Translations under genes and position numbers: made by a program
The notes under the pieces: model-generated
Database searches by the model: none
What the model was told of the DNA's origin: nothing
What the model saw: only the letters and a program-made list of their open reading frames with translations
Part shown: positions 55,604-64,000 of the stretch, piece after piece
Layout: every line of letters begins with the position of its first letter
Numbering within the stretch: position 1 is the first letter of the stretch
Origin: Pseudomonas fluorescens
GTDB lineage: Bacteria > Pseudomonadota > Gammaproteobacteria > Pseudomonadales > Pseudomonadaceae
Direction: 5' to 3'
DNA: 64,000 bases
Assembly: GCF_000967965.1 (NCBI RefSeq)
Contig: NZ_LACC01000004.1
Span: forward strand, 41,335-105,334

Positions 55604-58435
55604 TTAAACAGTAAAGGCGTCTTGCAGCAGTTTTTCCTGCTGTTCGGCGTGCATCGATGCGTAACCGCATGCTGGTGCAGCAGAAGCCTCACGGCCCGCG
55701 TACTCGAGTACGAGAGACTTGTTGAGGTTGCTGATGCTGCGACGCATGTGGTGTTGGCTGCAGTACCACGCACCCTGGTTCATCGGCTCTTCCTGACACC
55801 AAACGGCAGCTTTGACGTTGGTGTAAGGCGCCAGGACTTCTTTCAAGTCGTCCTCAGGGAATGGGTACAGCTGCTCGATACGCACGACAGCGATGTCGTC
55901 ACGACCTTCGGCACGGCGTTTTTCCAGCAGGTCGTAGTAGACCTTGCCGCTACACAGAACAACGCGCTCGACCTTTTTCGGGTCTTGGGCATCGATTTCC
56001 GGGATGACGGTCTGGAACGAACCTTCAGCCAGATCTTCCAGCGTCGAGATGGCCAGCTTGTGGCGCAACAGCGACTTCGGTGTCAGAACGATCAAAGGCT
56101 TGCGCAGCGGGCGAATCACCTGACGACGCAGCAAATGATAGATCTGTGCCGGCGTAGTCGGCACGGCTACCTGAATGTTGTGCTCGGCGCACAGCTGTAG
56201 GTAACGCTCCAGACGCGCCGAGGAGTGCTCCGGCCCCTGACCTTCGTAACCGTGCGGCAGCAACATGGTCAGACCGCACAGACGGCCCCACTTGTGCTCG
56301 CCACTGGTGATGAACTGGTCGATAACTACCTGGGCACCGTTGGCGAAGTCGCCGAACTGGGCTTCCCAGATCACCAGCGCATCAGGCGTGGTGGTCGAGT
56401 AACCGTATTCGAACGCCAGTACCGCCTCTTCGGACAGGAACGAGTCGTACAGGTCGAAACGCGGCTGACCGTCGTACAGGTTCTGCAGCGGGATGTAGGT
56501 GCCCGCGTCCTTCTGGTTGTGCAGGACAGCATGGCGGTGCGAGAACGTACCGCGGCCGATGTCCTGGCCAGTCATGCGAATCGGGTGACCTTCGAACGCC
56601 AGGGTCGCGTACGCCATGGTTTCGGCGTAACCCCAGTTGATCGGCAGGCCGCCGGCTTGCATCTTCTGGCGGTCTTCGTAGATCTTGGCAACCTGGCGCT
56701 GAACCACGAAGCCTTCCGGGATTTCCAGCAGCTTGGCGGACAGTTCCTGCAAGGTCTTGAGGTCGAAGCGAGTGTCGTGACGCGCGGTCCAGGCGTGGCC
56801 CAGATACGGACGCCAGTCCACGAACAACTCTTTGTTCGGTTCTTTGACCAGGCTTTTCACTACGTGCAGACCGTTGTCCAGCGCATTGCGGTATTCGTCG
56901 ACTTTCGCCTGAACACGCTCTGCGTCCAGCACACCGCCCTGGGTCAGACGATCGGCATACAGCTCACGGGTGGTGCGCTGCTTGGTGATCTTCTGATACA
57001 TCAGAGGCTGGGTACCGCTAGGCTCGTCGGCCTCGTTGTGGCCGCGACGACGGTAGCAGACCAGGTCGATCACCACGTCACGCTTGAACTGCATGCGGTA
57101 GTCGATGGCCAGCTGGGTCACGAACAATACGGCTTCCGGATCATCACCATTCACATGGAGGATCGGCGCCTGGATCATTTTCGCAACGTCGGTCGCGTAC
57201 TCGGTGGAACGCGAGTCCAGCGGGTTGCTGATGGTGAAACCGACTTGGTTGTTGATCACGATGTGCACGGTACCGCCGGTCTTGAAACCGCGGGTCTGCG
57301 ACATCTGGAAGGTTTCCATGACCACGCCCTGACCTGCGAATGCAGCGTCACCGTGGATGGAGATCGGCAGAACCTTCTCGCCGGTCGGATCGTTACGACG
57401 GTCCTGACGGGCGCGAACCGAACCCTCGACCACCGGGGAAACGATTTCCAGGTGGGACGGGTTGAACGCCATGGCCAGGTGAACTTCACCGCCGGAAGTC
57501 ATCACGTTGGACGAGAAGCCCTGGTGGTATTTCACGTCACCAGAACCCAGCTCGACCTTCTTCTTGCCTTCGAACTCGTCGAACAGCTCGCGCGGGTTCT
57601 TGCCGAAGGTGTTGACCAGCACGTTCAGACGGCCACGGTGGGCCATGCCGATGACGATTTCCTTGGTGCCGTAGGAACCGGAACGCTGGATCAGCTCGTC
57701 GAGCATCGGAATCAGGCTTTCGCCGCCTTCCAGACCGAAACGCTTGGTACCCGGGTATTTGGTGCCCAGGTATTTTTCCAGGCCTTCGCCGGCGGTCACG
57801 CGCTCGAGCAGGTGGCTCTTGATGTCGGCGGAGTACGTCGGACGACCGCGCACGCTTTCCAGACGCTGCTGGAACCACTGGCGCTGCTCGGAATCGGTGA
57901 TGTGCGTGAACTCAGCGCCGATGGTGCGGCAATATGTCTGCTGCAACGCTTCGTGAATTTCGCGTAGGCTCGCTTCCTCTTTGCCGATGAACAGGTCGCC
58001 GGCACGGAAGGTCGTATCAAGATCGGCATTGGTCAAGCCGTAATGATTGATCGACAGGTCTGCAGGTGCAGGACGCTGCCACAGTCCCAGCGGGTCAAGC
58101 TGGGCTGCCTGGTGGCCACGCATACGGTAGGCCTGGATCAATCGCAGCACTTCAACTTGCTTCTTCTCGTGCTCACTGCTCACGCTGCCGGCGGAAACCG
58201 GTTGGGCGCGGCGCTGGTTCTTTGCCAGCAAGACGAAATGATCGCGAATTGTGGAGTGCGAAACATCGGTGGCAGAGTTGCCGTCAGCAGGCAACTTCTG
58301 GAAGTAGGTGCGCCACTCTTCTGGCACAGCGTTAGGGTCGTGCAGGTAGAGCTCGTAAAGCTCTTCCACATAGGCAGCGTTACTACCGGATAGGTAGGCA
58401 CTGTTCCACATGCGCTGCATCACGCTTTCTTGCAT
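55604..58435 (-). CDS. sucA: 2-Oxoglutarate dehydrogenase E1
   Basis: A 943-residue thiamine-diphosphate enzyme opening MQESVMQRMWNSAYLSGSNAAYVEELYE. The ThDP and magnesium region is IPISIHGDAAFAGQGVVMETFQ / IVINNQVGFTISNP and the family HRGRLNVLVNTFGK histidine segment is present, with SRRGHNEADEPSGTQPLMY. Decarboxylates 2-oxoglutarate and hands succinyl to E2. The first gene of the suc block (sucA-sucB-lpd-sucC-sucD). Confidence 0.97.
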   Translation of the reverse strand: MQESVMQRMWNSAYLSGSNAAYVEELYELYLHDPNAVPEEWRTYFQKLPADGNSATDVSHSTIRDHFVLLAKNQRRAQPVSAGSVSSEHEKKQVEVLRLIQAYRMRGHQAAQLDPLGLWQRPAPADLSINHYGLTNADLDTTFRAGDLFIGKEEASLREIHEALQQTYCRTIGAEFTHITDSEQRQWFQQRLESVRGRPTYSADIKSHLLERVTAGEGLEKYLGTKYPGTKRFGLEGGESLIPMLDELIQRSGSYGTKEIVIGMAHRGRLNVLVNTFGKNPRELFDEFEGKKKVELGSGDVKYHQGFSSNVMTSGGEVHLAMAFNPSHLEIVSPVVEGSVRARQDRRNDPTGEKVLPISIHGDAAFAGQGVVMETFQMSQTRGFKTGGTVHIVINNQVGFTISNPLDSRSTEYATDVAKMIQAPILHVNGDDPEAVLFVTQLAIDYRMQFKRDVVIDLVCYRRRGHNEADEPSGTQPLMYQKITKQRTTRELYADRLTQGGVLDAERVQAKVDEYRNALDNGLHVVKSLVKEPNKELFVDWRPYLGHAWTARHDTRFDLKTLQELSAKLLEIPEGFVVQRQVAKIYEDRQKMQAGGLPINWGYAETMAYATLAFEGHPIRMTGQDIGRGTFSHRHAVLHNQKDAGTYIPLQNLYDGQPRFDLYDSFLSEEAVLAFEYGYSTTTPDALVIWEAQFGDFANGAQVVIDQFITSGEHKWGRLCGLTMLLPHGYEGQGPEHSSARLERYLQLCAEHNIQVAVPTTPAQIYHLLRRQVIRPLRKPLIVLTPKSLLRHKLAISTLEDLAEGSFQTVIPEIDAQDPKKVERVVLCSGKVYYDLLEKRRAEGRDDIAVVRIEQLYPFPEDDLKEVLAPYTNVKAAVWCQEEPMNQGAWYCSQHHMRRSISNLNKSLVLEYAGREASAAPACGYASMHAEQQEKLLQDAFTV

Positions 58436-58626
58436 GCTTGGTCACCCTCGGTTAGGGGAACACCACCGGTGTCGACACCGAGCAAACTTGCAGAAGTCCG
58501 AATGCAGCGACCAAAACAAGCCACTAGGATCACACTGATAGTCCGGGTACCAGCCCGGATGCCCCTGCTTGTCTCATTTCTTCAAAATAAGAGCCGCAGC
58601 CTTTTAAGCTGCTGCTCAGGTTAAAA

Positions 58627-58656
58627 CTACGGCGCCGGTTGAAGCCTGCGCCGTAG
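58627..58656 (-). terminator. Probable terminator of sdhCDAB
   Basis: CTACGGCGC (58627-58635) pairs with GCGCCGTAG (58648-58656); on the minus strand TTTTAA follows. It sits 32 bases past the sdhB stop and would separate the sdh and suc transcripts, though the U-run is short and read-through is possible. Confidence 0.65.
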
Positions 58657-58688
58657 CATCTACGGGTACAACGGGTACAGCAGCCGAA

Positions 58689-59393
58689 TCACACGCCGCT
58701 TGAGAGCAACATGTTACGGATGTGACCGATGGCCTTAGTCGGGTTCAGGCCTTTCGGACATACGTTGACGCAGTTCATGATCCCGCGGCAGCGGAATACG
58801 CTGAACGGGTCATCCAGCGAAGCCAGACGCTCGGACGTCTTGGTGTCACGGCTGTCTGCCAGGAAGCGGTACGCTTGCAGCAGGGCAGCTGGACCCAGGA
58901 ACTTGTCCGGGTTCCACCAGAAGGATGGGCAGGAAGTCGAGCAGCAAGCGCACAGGATGCACTCGTACAGACCGTCCAGCTTTTCACGCTCTTCAGGGGA
59001 CTGCAGACGCTCGATGGCCGGAGCCGGCGTGTCGTTCTGCAGGTATGGCTTAACCTTTTCGTATTGCTTGTAGAAGATGCTCATATCGACGACCAGGTCA
59101 CGGATAACCGGCAAACCTGGCAGAGGACGAACGATCAACTTGTTACCTTTTACGACAGCGGACAGCGGCGTGACGCACGCCAGGCCGTTTTTGCCGTTGA
59201 TGTTCATGCCGTCGGAACCGCAAACACCTTCACGGCAAGAGCGACGATAGGAGAAACCCTCGTCCTGCTCTTTGATCAGGGCCAGCACGTCCAGCACCAT
59301 CAGGTCTTTACCACCGGTATCAACCTGGAATTCCTGCATGAACGGCGCGGCGTCCTGATCAGGGTTGTAACGATAAACGCTGACTTGCAACAT
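58689..59393 (-). CDS. sdhB: Succinate dehydrogenase iron-sulphur subunit
   Basis: A 234-residue subunit starting MLQVSVYRYNPDQDA. 2Fe-2S ligands are in RRSCREGVCGSDGMNINGKNGLAC, 4Fe-4S and 3Fe-4S ligands in CILCACCSTSCPSFWWNP and FRCRGIMNCVNVCPKGLNPTKAIGHIR. Electrons pass from SdhA to the membrane anchor. The ATG at 59393 is chosen over a GTG at 59402 because the family starts MLQVSVYRY and AAGGGTGG is spaced correctly. Confidence 0.97.
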   Translation of the reverse strand: MLQVSVYRYNPDQDAAPFMQEFQVDTGGKDLMVLDVLALIKEQDEGFSYRRSCREGVCGSDGMNINGKNGLACVTPLSAVVKGNKLIVRPLPGLPVIRDLVVDMSIFYKQYEKVKPYLQNDTPAPAIERLQSPEEREKLDGLYECILCACCSTSCPSFWWNPDKFLGPAALLQAYRFLADSRDTKTSERLASLDDPFSVFRCRGIMNCVNVCPKGLNPTKAIGHIRNMLLSSGV

Positions 59394-59404
59394 GGCGGCC
59401 ACCC

Positions 59405-61177
59405 TTAATAAGTCCGAATCTTAGGTTCAAAAGTCGGAACAGTCTTCGGCGAGAAGTTCACGGCACGCTTGGTCACGCGCTTGTCACCCGGGAAGTACAG
59501 GGTGTGGCACAGCCAGTTTTCATCGTCACGATCTTCGAAGTCTTCACGGGCGTGGGCACCGCGGGACTCTTTACGTACTTCTGCAGCGATGGCGGTGGCT
59601 TCGGCCACTTCCAGCAGGTTCTGCAGCTCCAGAGCTTCGATACGTGCAGTGTTGAACGCCTGCGACTTATCGCTGATCTTCACGTTGGCGATGCGCTTGC
59701 GCAGGTCAGCCAACTGGGCAATACCCTTCTGCATGTATTCACCGGTACGGAATACACCGAAGTAGTTCTGCATGCAGTTTTGCAGCTCGCGACGCAGGGT
59801 AGCCACGTCTTCGCCTTCGGTACGGTTGTTCAGAGCGTTCAGGCGCGACAGGGCAGCTTCGATATCGGCTTCGGTAGCGTCGTCGTATTCGATGCCGTCG
59901 GTCAGTGCCTTTTCAAGGTGCAGGCCGGCAGCACGGCCGAATACCACCAGGTCGAGCAGCGAGTTGCCGCCCAGACGGTTGGCACCATGAACCGACACGC
60001 AAGCCACTTCACCCACTGCGAACAGGCCAGGGATGATTTCGTCGACGCCTTCGCCGTTCTGGGTGATCGCCTGACCGTGAATGTTGGTCGGAACACCGCC
60101 CATCATGTAGTGGCAGGTCGGAACAACCGGAACCGGAGCAACAACCGGGTCAACGTGTGCGAAAGTCTTCGACAGTTCGCAGATGCCTGGCAGACGGCTG
60201 TGCAGCACTTCCTCGCCCAAGTGGTCGAGTTTGAGCATTACGTGGTCGCCGTTCGGACCGCAACCGTTGCCGGCGATGATCTCTTTAACCATCGAACGGG
60301 CAACAACGTCACGACCGGCAAGGTCTTTGGCGTTCGGAGCATAACGCTCCATGAAACGCTCGCCGTGCTTGTTGATCAGGTATCCACCTTCACCACGGCA
60401 ACCTTCTGTAACCAGTACACCAGCGCCGGCGATACCGGTCGGGTGGAACTGCCACATTTCGATGTCTTGCACCGGTACGCCGGCACGCAGCGCCATGCCA
60501 ACGCCGTCACCGGTGTTGATCAGGGCGTTGGTGGTCGAAGCGTAGATACGACCTGCACCGCCGGTAGCCAGTACGGTGGCCTTGGCACGGATGTAGGTGG
60601 TTTCGCCGGTTTCGATGCAGATGGCGATCACGCCGACGAACTCGCCTTCGCCGTTCTTCACGAGATCGACAGCGTAGTACTCGTTCAGGAACACGGTACC
60701 GGCTTTCAGGTTGCCCTGATAAAGGGTGTGCAGCAGAGCGTGACCGGTACGGTCGGACGCAGCGCAAGTACGCGCAGCCTGGCCGCCTTTACCGTAGTCC
60801 TTGGACTGACCGCCGAATGGACGCTGGTAGATACGACCTTGCTCGGTACGCGAGAATGGCATACCCATGTGGTCCAGCTCGTAAACGGCAGCCGGGCCTT
60901 CCTGACACATGTATTCGATTGCGTCCTGGTCACCGATGTAGTCGGAACCCTTGACGGTATCGTACATGTGCCAGCGCCAGTCATCGTTCGGGTCAGCGGA
61001 CGCGATTGCGCAGGTGATGCCGCCCTGGGCGGATACAGTGTGCGAACGGGTCGGGAAAACCTTGGTGATCACGGCAGTCTTGTGACCGCCCTGCGCCAGT
61101 TGCAGCGCTGCGCGCATGCCTGCACCGCCACCACCAATAATGATGGCGTCGAAAGAAATCGTTGGAATGTTAGCCAT
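59405..61177 (-). CDS. sdhA: Succinate dehydrogenase flavoprotein subunit
   Basis: A 590-residue flavoprotein. FAD Rossmann motif [21 protein letters not shown], covalent-FAD histidine in [11 protein letters not shown], the substrate-binding YMGGVPTN / [18 protein letters not shown] segments and the late [13 protein letters not shown] arginine segment. Oxidises succinate to fumarate and reduces FAD. Between sdhD (3 bases) and sdhB (11 bases), one operon. Confidence 0.97.
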   Translation of the reverse strand: MANIPTISFDAIIIGGGGAGMRAALQLAQGGHKTAVITKVFPTRSHTVSAQGGITCAIASADPNDDWRWHMYDTVKGSDYIGDQDAIEYMCQEGPAAVYELDHMGMPFSRTEQGRIYQRPFGGQSKDYGKGGQAARTCAASDRTGHALLHTLYQGNLKAGTVFLNEYYAVDLVKNGEGEFVGVIAICIETGETTYIRAKATVLATGGAGRIYASTTNALINTGDGVGMALRAGVPVQDIEMWQFHPTGIAGAGVLVTEGCRGEGGYLINKHGERFMERYAPNAKDLAGRDVVARSMVKEIIAGNGCGPNGDHVMLKLDHLGEEVLHSRLPGICELSKTFAHVDPVVAPVPVVPTCHYMMGGVPTNIHGQAITQNGEGVDEIIPGLFAVGEVACVSVHGANRLGGNSLLDLVVFGRAAGLHLEKALTDGIEYDDATEADIEAALSRLNALNNRTEGEDVATLRRELQNCMQNYFGVFRTGEYMQKGIAQLADLRKRIANVKISDKSQAFNTARIEALELQNLLEVAEATAIAAEVRKESRGAHAREDFEDRDDENWLCHTLYFPGDKRVTKRAVNFSPKTVPTFEPKIRTY

Positions 61178-61180
61178 GAC

Positions 61181-61549
61181 TCAGATACCCCAGAGAATCT
61201 GCACGCCCCAGACGAAGTAAGCGAACATCGCAACGCCGCATACTGCCTGGAAAAGGAAACGTATAGCCGTCGCGGACTTGCCGAACGCCATTGGCGTCAG
61301 GTAGTCGGTCGCGATGGTCCACATGCCGACCCAGGCGTGAGCGCCGAGGGCAACGAGGGCCAGGAGGCTGAAGATACGCATTCCGTTGTGGGCGAACAGT
61401 TCATGCCACTGGGCGTACTCGAGGCCGGGATGGGCCACGATGTATCCGATCAGGAAGATGAAGTAAGCCGCGAGAACGACCGCAGACACACGTTGCGCCA
61501 TCCAGTCATAGAGGCCCGAACGCGACAGGTTCGTGACGTTAGTTACCAT
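61181..61549 (-). CDS. sdhD: Succinate dehydrogenase membrane anchor SdhD
   Basis: A 122-residue protein with three membrane helices (VVLAAYFIFLIGYIVAHPG, IFSLLALVALGAHAWVGMW, FLFQAVCGVAMFAYFVWGV). The haem-ligand region is the HAWVGMW histidine and the quinone-site residues follow. Start ATG 61549 is inside the last codons of sdhC (7-base overlap, ATGGTAA), with GGAG upstream. Confidence 0.96.
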   Translation of the reverse strand: MVTNVTNLSRSGLYDWMAQRVSAVVLAAYFIFLIGYIVAHPGLEYAQWHELFAHNGMRIFSLLALVALGAHAWVGMWTIATDYLTPMAFGKSATAIRFLFQAVCGVAMFAYFVWGVQILWGI

Positions 61550-61917
61550 ATCCAAACTCCTGCCAGAACGATTACCACCACGGAAACGGCGATAACGATT
61601 TTCGAGCCCAGCTTGCCGCCTTCCAGCGTCTCACCGATGCCCATGTCCATGATCAAATGGCGCACACCGGCTACCAGGTGATAAAGCAGAGCGGACAGGA
61701 TGCCCCATGTCACTAGCTTGGCTAGCGGACTGGTCAGACACGCTTTCACCTGACCGAAGCCTTCCTCGGAACTCAGCGACTTGTCCAATGCGTAAAGCAT
61801 GATGGCAAGGCACACGAAGAGGATGACACCGGAAATTCGGTGAAGGATGGACGTGTAAGCAGTGACTGGGAGTTTGATGGTCCTTAGGTCTAGGTTTACA
61901 GGTCGTTGGCTTTTCAC
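61543..61917 (-). CDS. sdhC: Succinate dehydrogenase cytochrome b556 subunit
   Basis: A 124-residue protein with three membrane helices. The family signature is RPVNLDLRTIKLPVTAYTSILHRISGVILF (Arg and His near the quinone site) and LLYHLVAGVRHLIMDMG (axial haem His). It starts with GTG (61917, V then KSQRPVNL), in place of the usual methionine codon; the ribosome site is weak and lies next to an A8 run (GTGTGAAAAAAAAGCC). An in-frame TTG at 61950 is possible but less likely by family alignment. First gene of the sdh operon. Confidence 0.94.
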   Translation of the reverse strand: MKSQRPVNLDLRTIKLPVTAYTSILHRISGVILFVCLAIMLYALDKSLSSEEGFGQVKACLTSPLAKLVTWGILSALLYHLVAGVRHLIMDMGIGETLEGGKLGSKIVIAVSVVVIVLAGVWIW

Positions 61918-62052
61918 GGCTTTTTTTTCACACTGAAGAGCCCCTAACAATCAGGGCAAAGTTGTTGGGGAGTGCACTGGTCAGGTAACCACCACCCAGG
62001 GATGCGACCCCCAATGAAAGCAAGCCCAAAAGCCCTTGGCGGTCGGTGGCCG

Positions 62053-62081
62053 AGTATAGACAGTTAGGCTACTAATGACAA
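62053..62081 (-). promoter_or_regulatory. Sigma-70 promoter of sdhCDAB
   Basis: On the minus strand TTGTCA (plus 62076-62081) and TATACT (plus 62053-62058) are 17 bases apart. The transcript would start near 62046, leaving an approximately 130-base leader before sdhC. Confidence 0.8.
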
Positions 62082-62195
62082 CGCAAACACCTAACCCAAA
62101 CAGCTGATTGCGCAACTGACATAAAAGGCGTAAATGGCAGCCAATTTCGAGAAAAAAGTCCGGTTAAAGCCTTCTGGAGCAAGACTTTAGGCAAA

Positions 62196-62223
62196 TTGAC
62201 ATTCGAATTTATCTCACTATAGT
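62196..62223 (+). promoter_or_regulatory. Sigma-70 promoter of gltA
   Basis: TTGACA (62196-62201), 16 bases, then TATAGT (62218-62223): close to consensus at both hexamers. The start site would be about 50 bases before gltA, whose Shine-Dalgarno is TAGGAGG (62271-62277). Confidence 0.85.
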
Positions 62224-62281
62224 GGTGCGGGCCCTGCGTGGGGGGTCTGTCTGATGATTTCAAGCATAAATAGGAGGCCAC

Positions 62282-63571
62282 ATGGCTGACAAAAAAGCGC
62301 AGTTGATCATCGAGGGCGCAGCCCCCGTCGAGCTGCCCATTTTAACCGGCACCGTTGGTCCCGATGTTATAGATGTTCGGGGCCTGACGGCCACGGGCCG
62401 TTTCACCTTTGACCCAGGCTTCATGTCGACCGCCTCGTGCGAGTCGAAGATCACCTATATCGACGGCGACAACGGCATCCTGCTGCACCGCGGCTACCCG
62501 ATCGAACAGCTGGCTGAAAAGTCGGACTACCTGGAAACCTGCTATCTGCTGCTCAACGGCGAACTGCCGACCGCAGAACAGAAGGCCCAGTTCGTCAGCA
62601 CCGTGAAGAACCACACCATGGTTCACGAGCAGCTGAAGACCTTCTTCAACGGCTTCCGTCGCGACGCCCACCCGATGGCCGTCATGTGCGGCGTAGTCGG
62701 CGCCCTCTCGGCGTTCTACCACGACTCCCTGGACATCAATAACCCGCAGCATCGCGAAATCTCCGCGATCCGCCTGGTTGCCAAGATGCCGACCCTGGCC
62801 GCGATGGTTTACAAGTACTCCATGGGCCAACCCATGATGTACCCGCGCAACGACCTGTCGTACGCGGAAAATTTCCTGCACATGATGTTCAACACCCCGT
62901 GCGAGATCAAACCGATCAGCCCGGTGCTCGCCAAGGCCATGGACCGGATCTTCATCCTCCACGCCGACCACGAGCAGAACGCTTCGACCTCCACCGTACG
63001 CCTGGCCGGCTCTTCGGGTGCCAACCCGTTCGCCTGTATCGCCGCCGGTATCGCTGCACTGTGGGGCCCTGCCCACGGCGGTGCCAACGAAGCCGTACTG
63101 ACCATGCTCGATGAAATCGGCGATGTTTCGAACATCGACAAGTTCATCGCCAAGGCCAAGGACAAGAACGATCCGTTCAAACTGATGGGCTTCGGTCACC
63201 GCGTTTACAAAAACCGCGACCCGCGCGCCACAGTAATGAAGCAGACCTGCGACGAAGTGTTGAAGGAACTGGGCATCCAGAACGATCCGCAACTCGAACT
63301 GGCCATGCGCCTGGAAGAGATCGCCCTGACCGACCCGTACTTCATCGAGCGCTCGCTGTACCCGAACGTCGACTTCTACTCGGGGATCATCCTCAAGGCG
63401 ATCGGCATTCCAACCAGCATGTTCACCGTGATCTTCGCCCTGGCGCGGACCGTCGGCTGGATCTCCCACTGGAAGGAAATGCTCTCCAGCCCGTACAAGA
63501 TCGGCCGTCCGCGCCAGTTGTACACCGGCTACGAGTCGCGTGACATCACCAAGCTGGAAGACCGCAAGTAA
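62282..63571 (+). CDS. gltA: Citrate synthase
   Basis: A 429-residue type-II (hexameric, NADH-sensitive) citrate synthase, the Gram-negative form. The N-terminal beta-domain [34 protein letters not shown] is present. Active-site histidines are in the [44 protein letters not shown] segment, and [14 protein letters not shown] and the [16 protein letters not shown] aspartate follow. Condenses acetyl-CoA and oxaloacetate. Start ATG 62282, strong SD. Divergent from the sdh/suc genes and ending in an intrinsic terminator. Confidence 0.98.
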   Translation: MADKKAQLIIEGAAPVELPILTGTVGPDVIDVRGLTATGRFTFDPGFMSTASCESKITYIDGDNGILLHRGYPIEQLAEKSDYLETCYLLLNGELPTAEQKAQFVSTVKNHTMVHEQLKTFFNGFRRDAHPMAVMCGVVGALSAFYHDSLDINNPQHREISAIRLVAKMPTLAAMVYKYSMGQPMMYPRNDLSYAENFLHMMFNTPCEIKPISPVLAKAMDRIFILHADHEQNASTSTVRLAGSSGANPFACIAAGIAALWGPAHGGANEAVLTMLDEIGDVSNIDKFIAKAKDKNDPFKLMGFGHRVYKNRDPRATVMKQTCDEVLKELGIQNDPQLELAMRLEEIALTDPYFIERSLYPNVDFYSGIILKAIGIPTSMFTVIFALARTVGWISHWKEMLSSPYKIGRPRQLYTGYESRDITKLEDRK

Positions 63572-63605
63572 GAGCTGTCTCGCTGTAGGGTGTTGAGTTG
63601 TACCG

Positions 63606-63650
63606 GGAACGGCCTCTGCTTTTTATATAAAGAGCAGGAGGCCGTTTTTG
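63606..63650 (+). terminator. Intrinsic terminator of gltA
   Basis: AACGGCCTC-TGCT pairs with AGCA-GGAGGCCGTT (one bulged base) around an AT-rich loop, then TTTTTG. Confidence 0.88.
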
Positions 63651-63689
63651 TTTGTGCGCTTTGTCGCGTTTTTTTGATCGAGCGCATAT

Positions 63690-63960
63690 CCGTTTCTTCG
63701 GTAACGGCCACTTAGAGCTCCGCTCTTACAGCGGGTCACTTTGAAAAAGCACAAAGTAACCAAACGCTCTTGCCCCTGACATTCGGTGCCTCGCCTAGGC
63801 TCGGCATGCCCTCGCTCCGGTCCTGCCTCACGAGGGGGCGTACACCGCAACAGCGTCCGAGGCGGCCTACCGGCCGGCCTGTTTGCTGGGGTCGTTCGGC
63901 CGTGAGGTACCTGGTCGGCTGGCAGGCCGCCTTCGTGAGCAAGCCCGCCCCCACAGAAGA
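63690..63960. repeat. Dispersed intergenic repeat (GTCACTTTGAAAAAGC type)
   Basis: CAGCGGGTCACTTTGAAAAA and CACAAAGTAACCAAACGCTC (63730-63775), followed by a GC-rich stretch with CCTCACGAGGGGGCG and a partial REP at about 63935-63955, resemble a repeat that recurs between genes in many Pseudomonas genomes. An open frame on the minus strand (63623 to beyond the end) overlaps it, but its Arg/Gly/Pro-rich product has no family and is probably not translated. The window ends inside this region. Confidence 0.6.
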
Positions 63961-64000
63961 GCAAAGGCAGAGCAGCCCCCACCGCGCCGCTTCTCACCAC

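Larger units (their letters stand above)
61918..62281. other. Divergent sdhC-gltA intergenic region
   Basis: 364 bases with no gene. It carries outward-facing sigma-70-type promoters for sdhC and gltA, a long sdh leader (61918-62046) with an A/T-run, and a TAATGACAACGC...AGCTGATTGCGCAAC zone between the two promoters where a shared regulator could bind. I found no palindrome strong enough to name one. Confidence 0.7.

Noticed and set aside
56225..57967. 580-residue frame opposite sucA, and a 725-residue frame opposite sdhA
   Set aside because: Both are antisense shadows of well-supported TCA-cycle genes; no start signal or domain.

Overview
The window is an ordinary core segment of a gamma-proteobacterial chromosome, almost certainly Pseudomonas and most like the P. 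fluorescens group. The signs are high GC with Pseudomonas codon use, many short palindromes of the GTGGGAGC...GCTTGCTCGCGA type (fluorescens-group REP elements), the gene order gltA / sdhCDAB / sucAB-lpd-sucCD, the order hda / AI-2E permease / DUF2066 / purMN / DUF3108, and an aerobic-type cobalamin operon. I see no phage, plasmid backbone, insertion sequence, CRISPR array or secretion island.

Layout. 0-0.5 kb: a tRNA-Val/tRNA-Asp operon with a strong promoter and a terminator. 0.5-3 kb: rdgC, a BASS-family transporter, and the guanidinium exporter gdx behind a two-hairpin guanidine-II (mini-ykkC) riboswitch. 3-8.6 kb: an MFS/PlsC fusion protein, a TDT-family exporter, a cupin, and an MFS pump divergent from a TetR regulator across a long palindrome. 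8.8-14.2 kb: a 1156-residue transporter-coupled hybrid histidine kinase of the MxtR/CrbS type, rmuC, and a small Sel1-type protein. 14.2-15.2 kb: about 1 kb with no convincing gene, leading to a 74-residue protein. 15.7-20.1 kb: an unknown protein, a FadL-type porin, and a coupled MFS / 40-residue membrane peptide / periplasmic glutathione peroxidase set next to a MarR regulator with two matching operator-like palindromes.

20.2-29.5 kb: a cobalamin (B12) operon, cobO-cobB-bluB-cbiB-cobD-cobQ-[REP]-cobU-cobT-cobC-cobS. Genes mostly overlap by four bases. A cobalamin riboswitch precedes cobO, and one REP copy has become the end of the cobB reading frame. 29.7-34.6 kb: an unknown protein, a lipoprotein sugar-dehydrogenase-like beta-propeller, an O-methyltransferase, two tandem NlpC/P60 lipoproteins and hda. 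34.8-39.9 kb: AI-2E permease, DUF2066, purM-purN, DUF3108. 39.9-48.6 kb: a chemoreceptor, OsmC, pirin and dienelactone hydrolase proteins, htpG with a heat-shock-type promoter, two thioesterases, a small lipoprotein, MAPEG and DUF599 proteins. 48.8-63.6 kb: brnQ, then the TCA block sucD, sucC, lpd, sucB, sucA, sdhB, sdhA, sdhD, sdhC (all minus) divergent from gltA (plus). The last 350 bases look like a dispersed intergenic repeat.

How it works together: the TCA block encodes citrate synthase, the complete 2-oxoglutarate dehydrogenase complex, succinyl-CoA synthetase and succinate dehydrogenase. The cob operon makes lower ligand and aminopropanol linker and completes adenosylcobalamin under B12 feedback. 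I found no clear new defence or mobile system. The points most worth a second look are the 1-kb non-coding stretch at 14.2-15.2 kb, the 40-residue coupled membrane peptide, the MarR and TetR operator-like palindromes, and the REP-derived cobB terminus.
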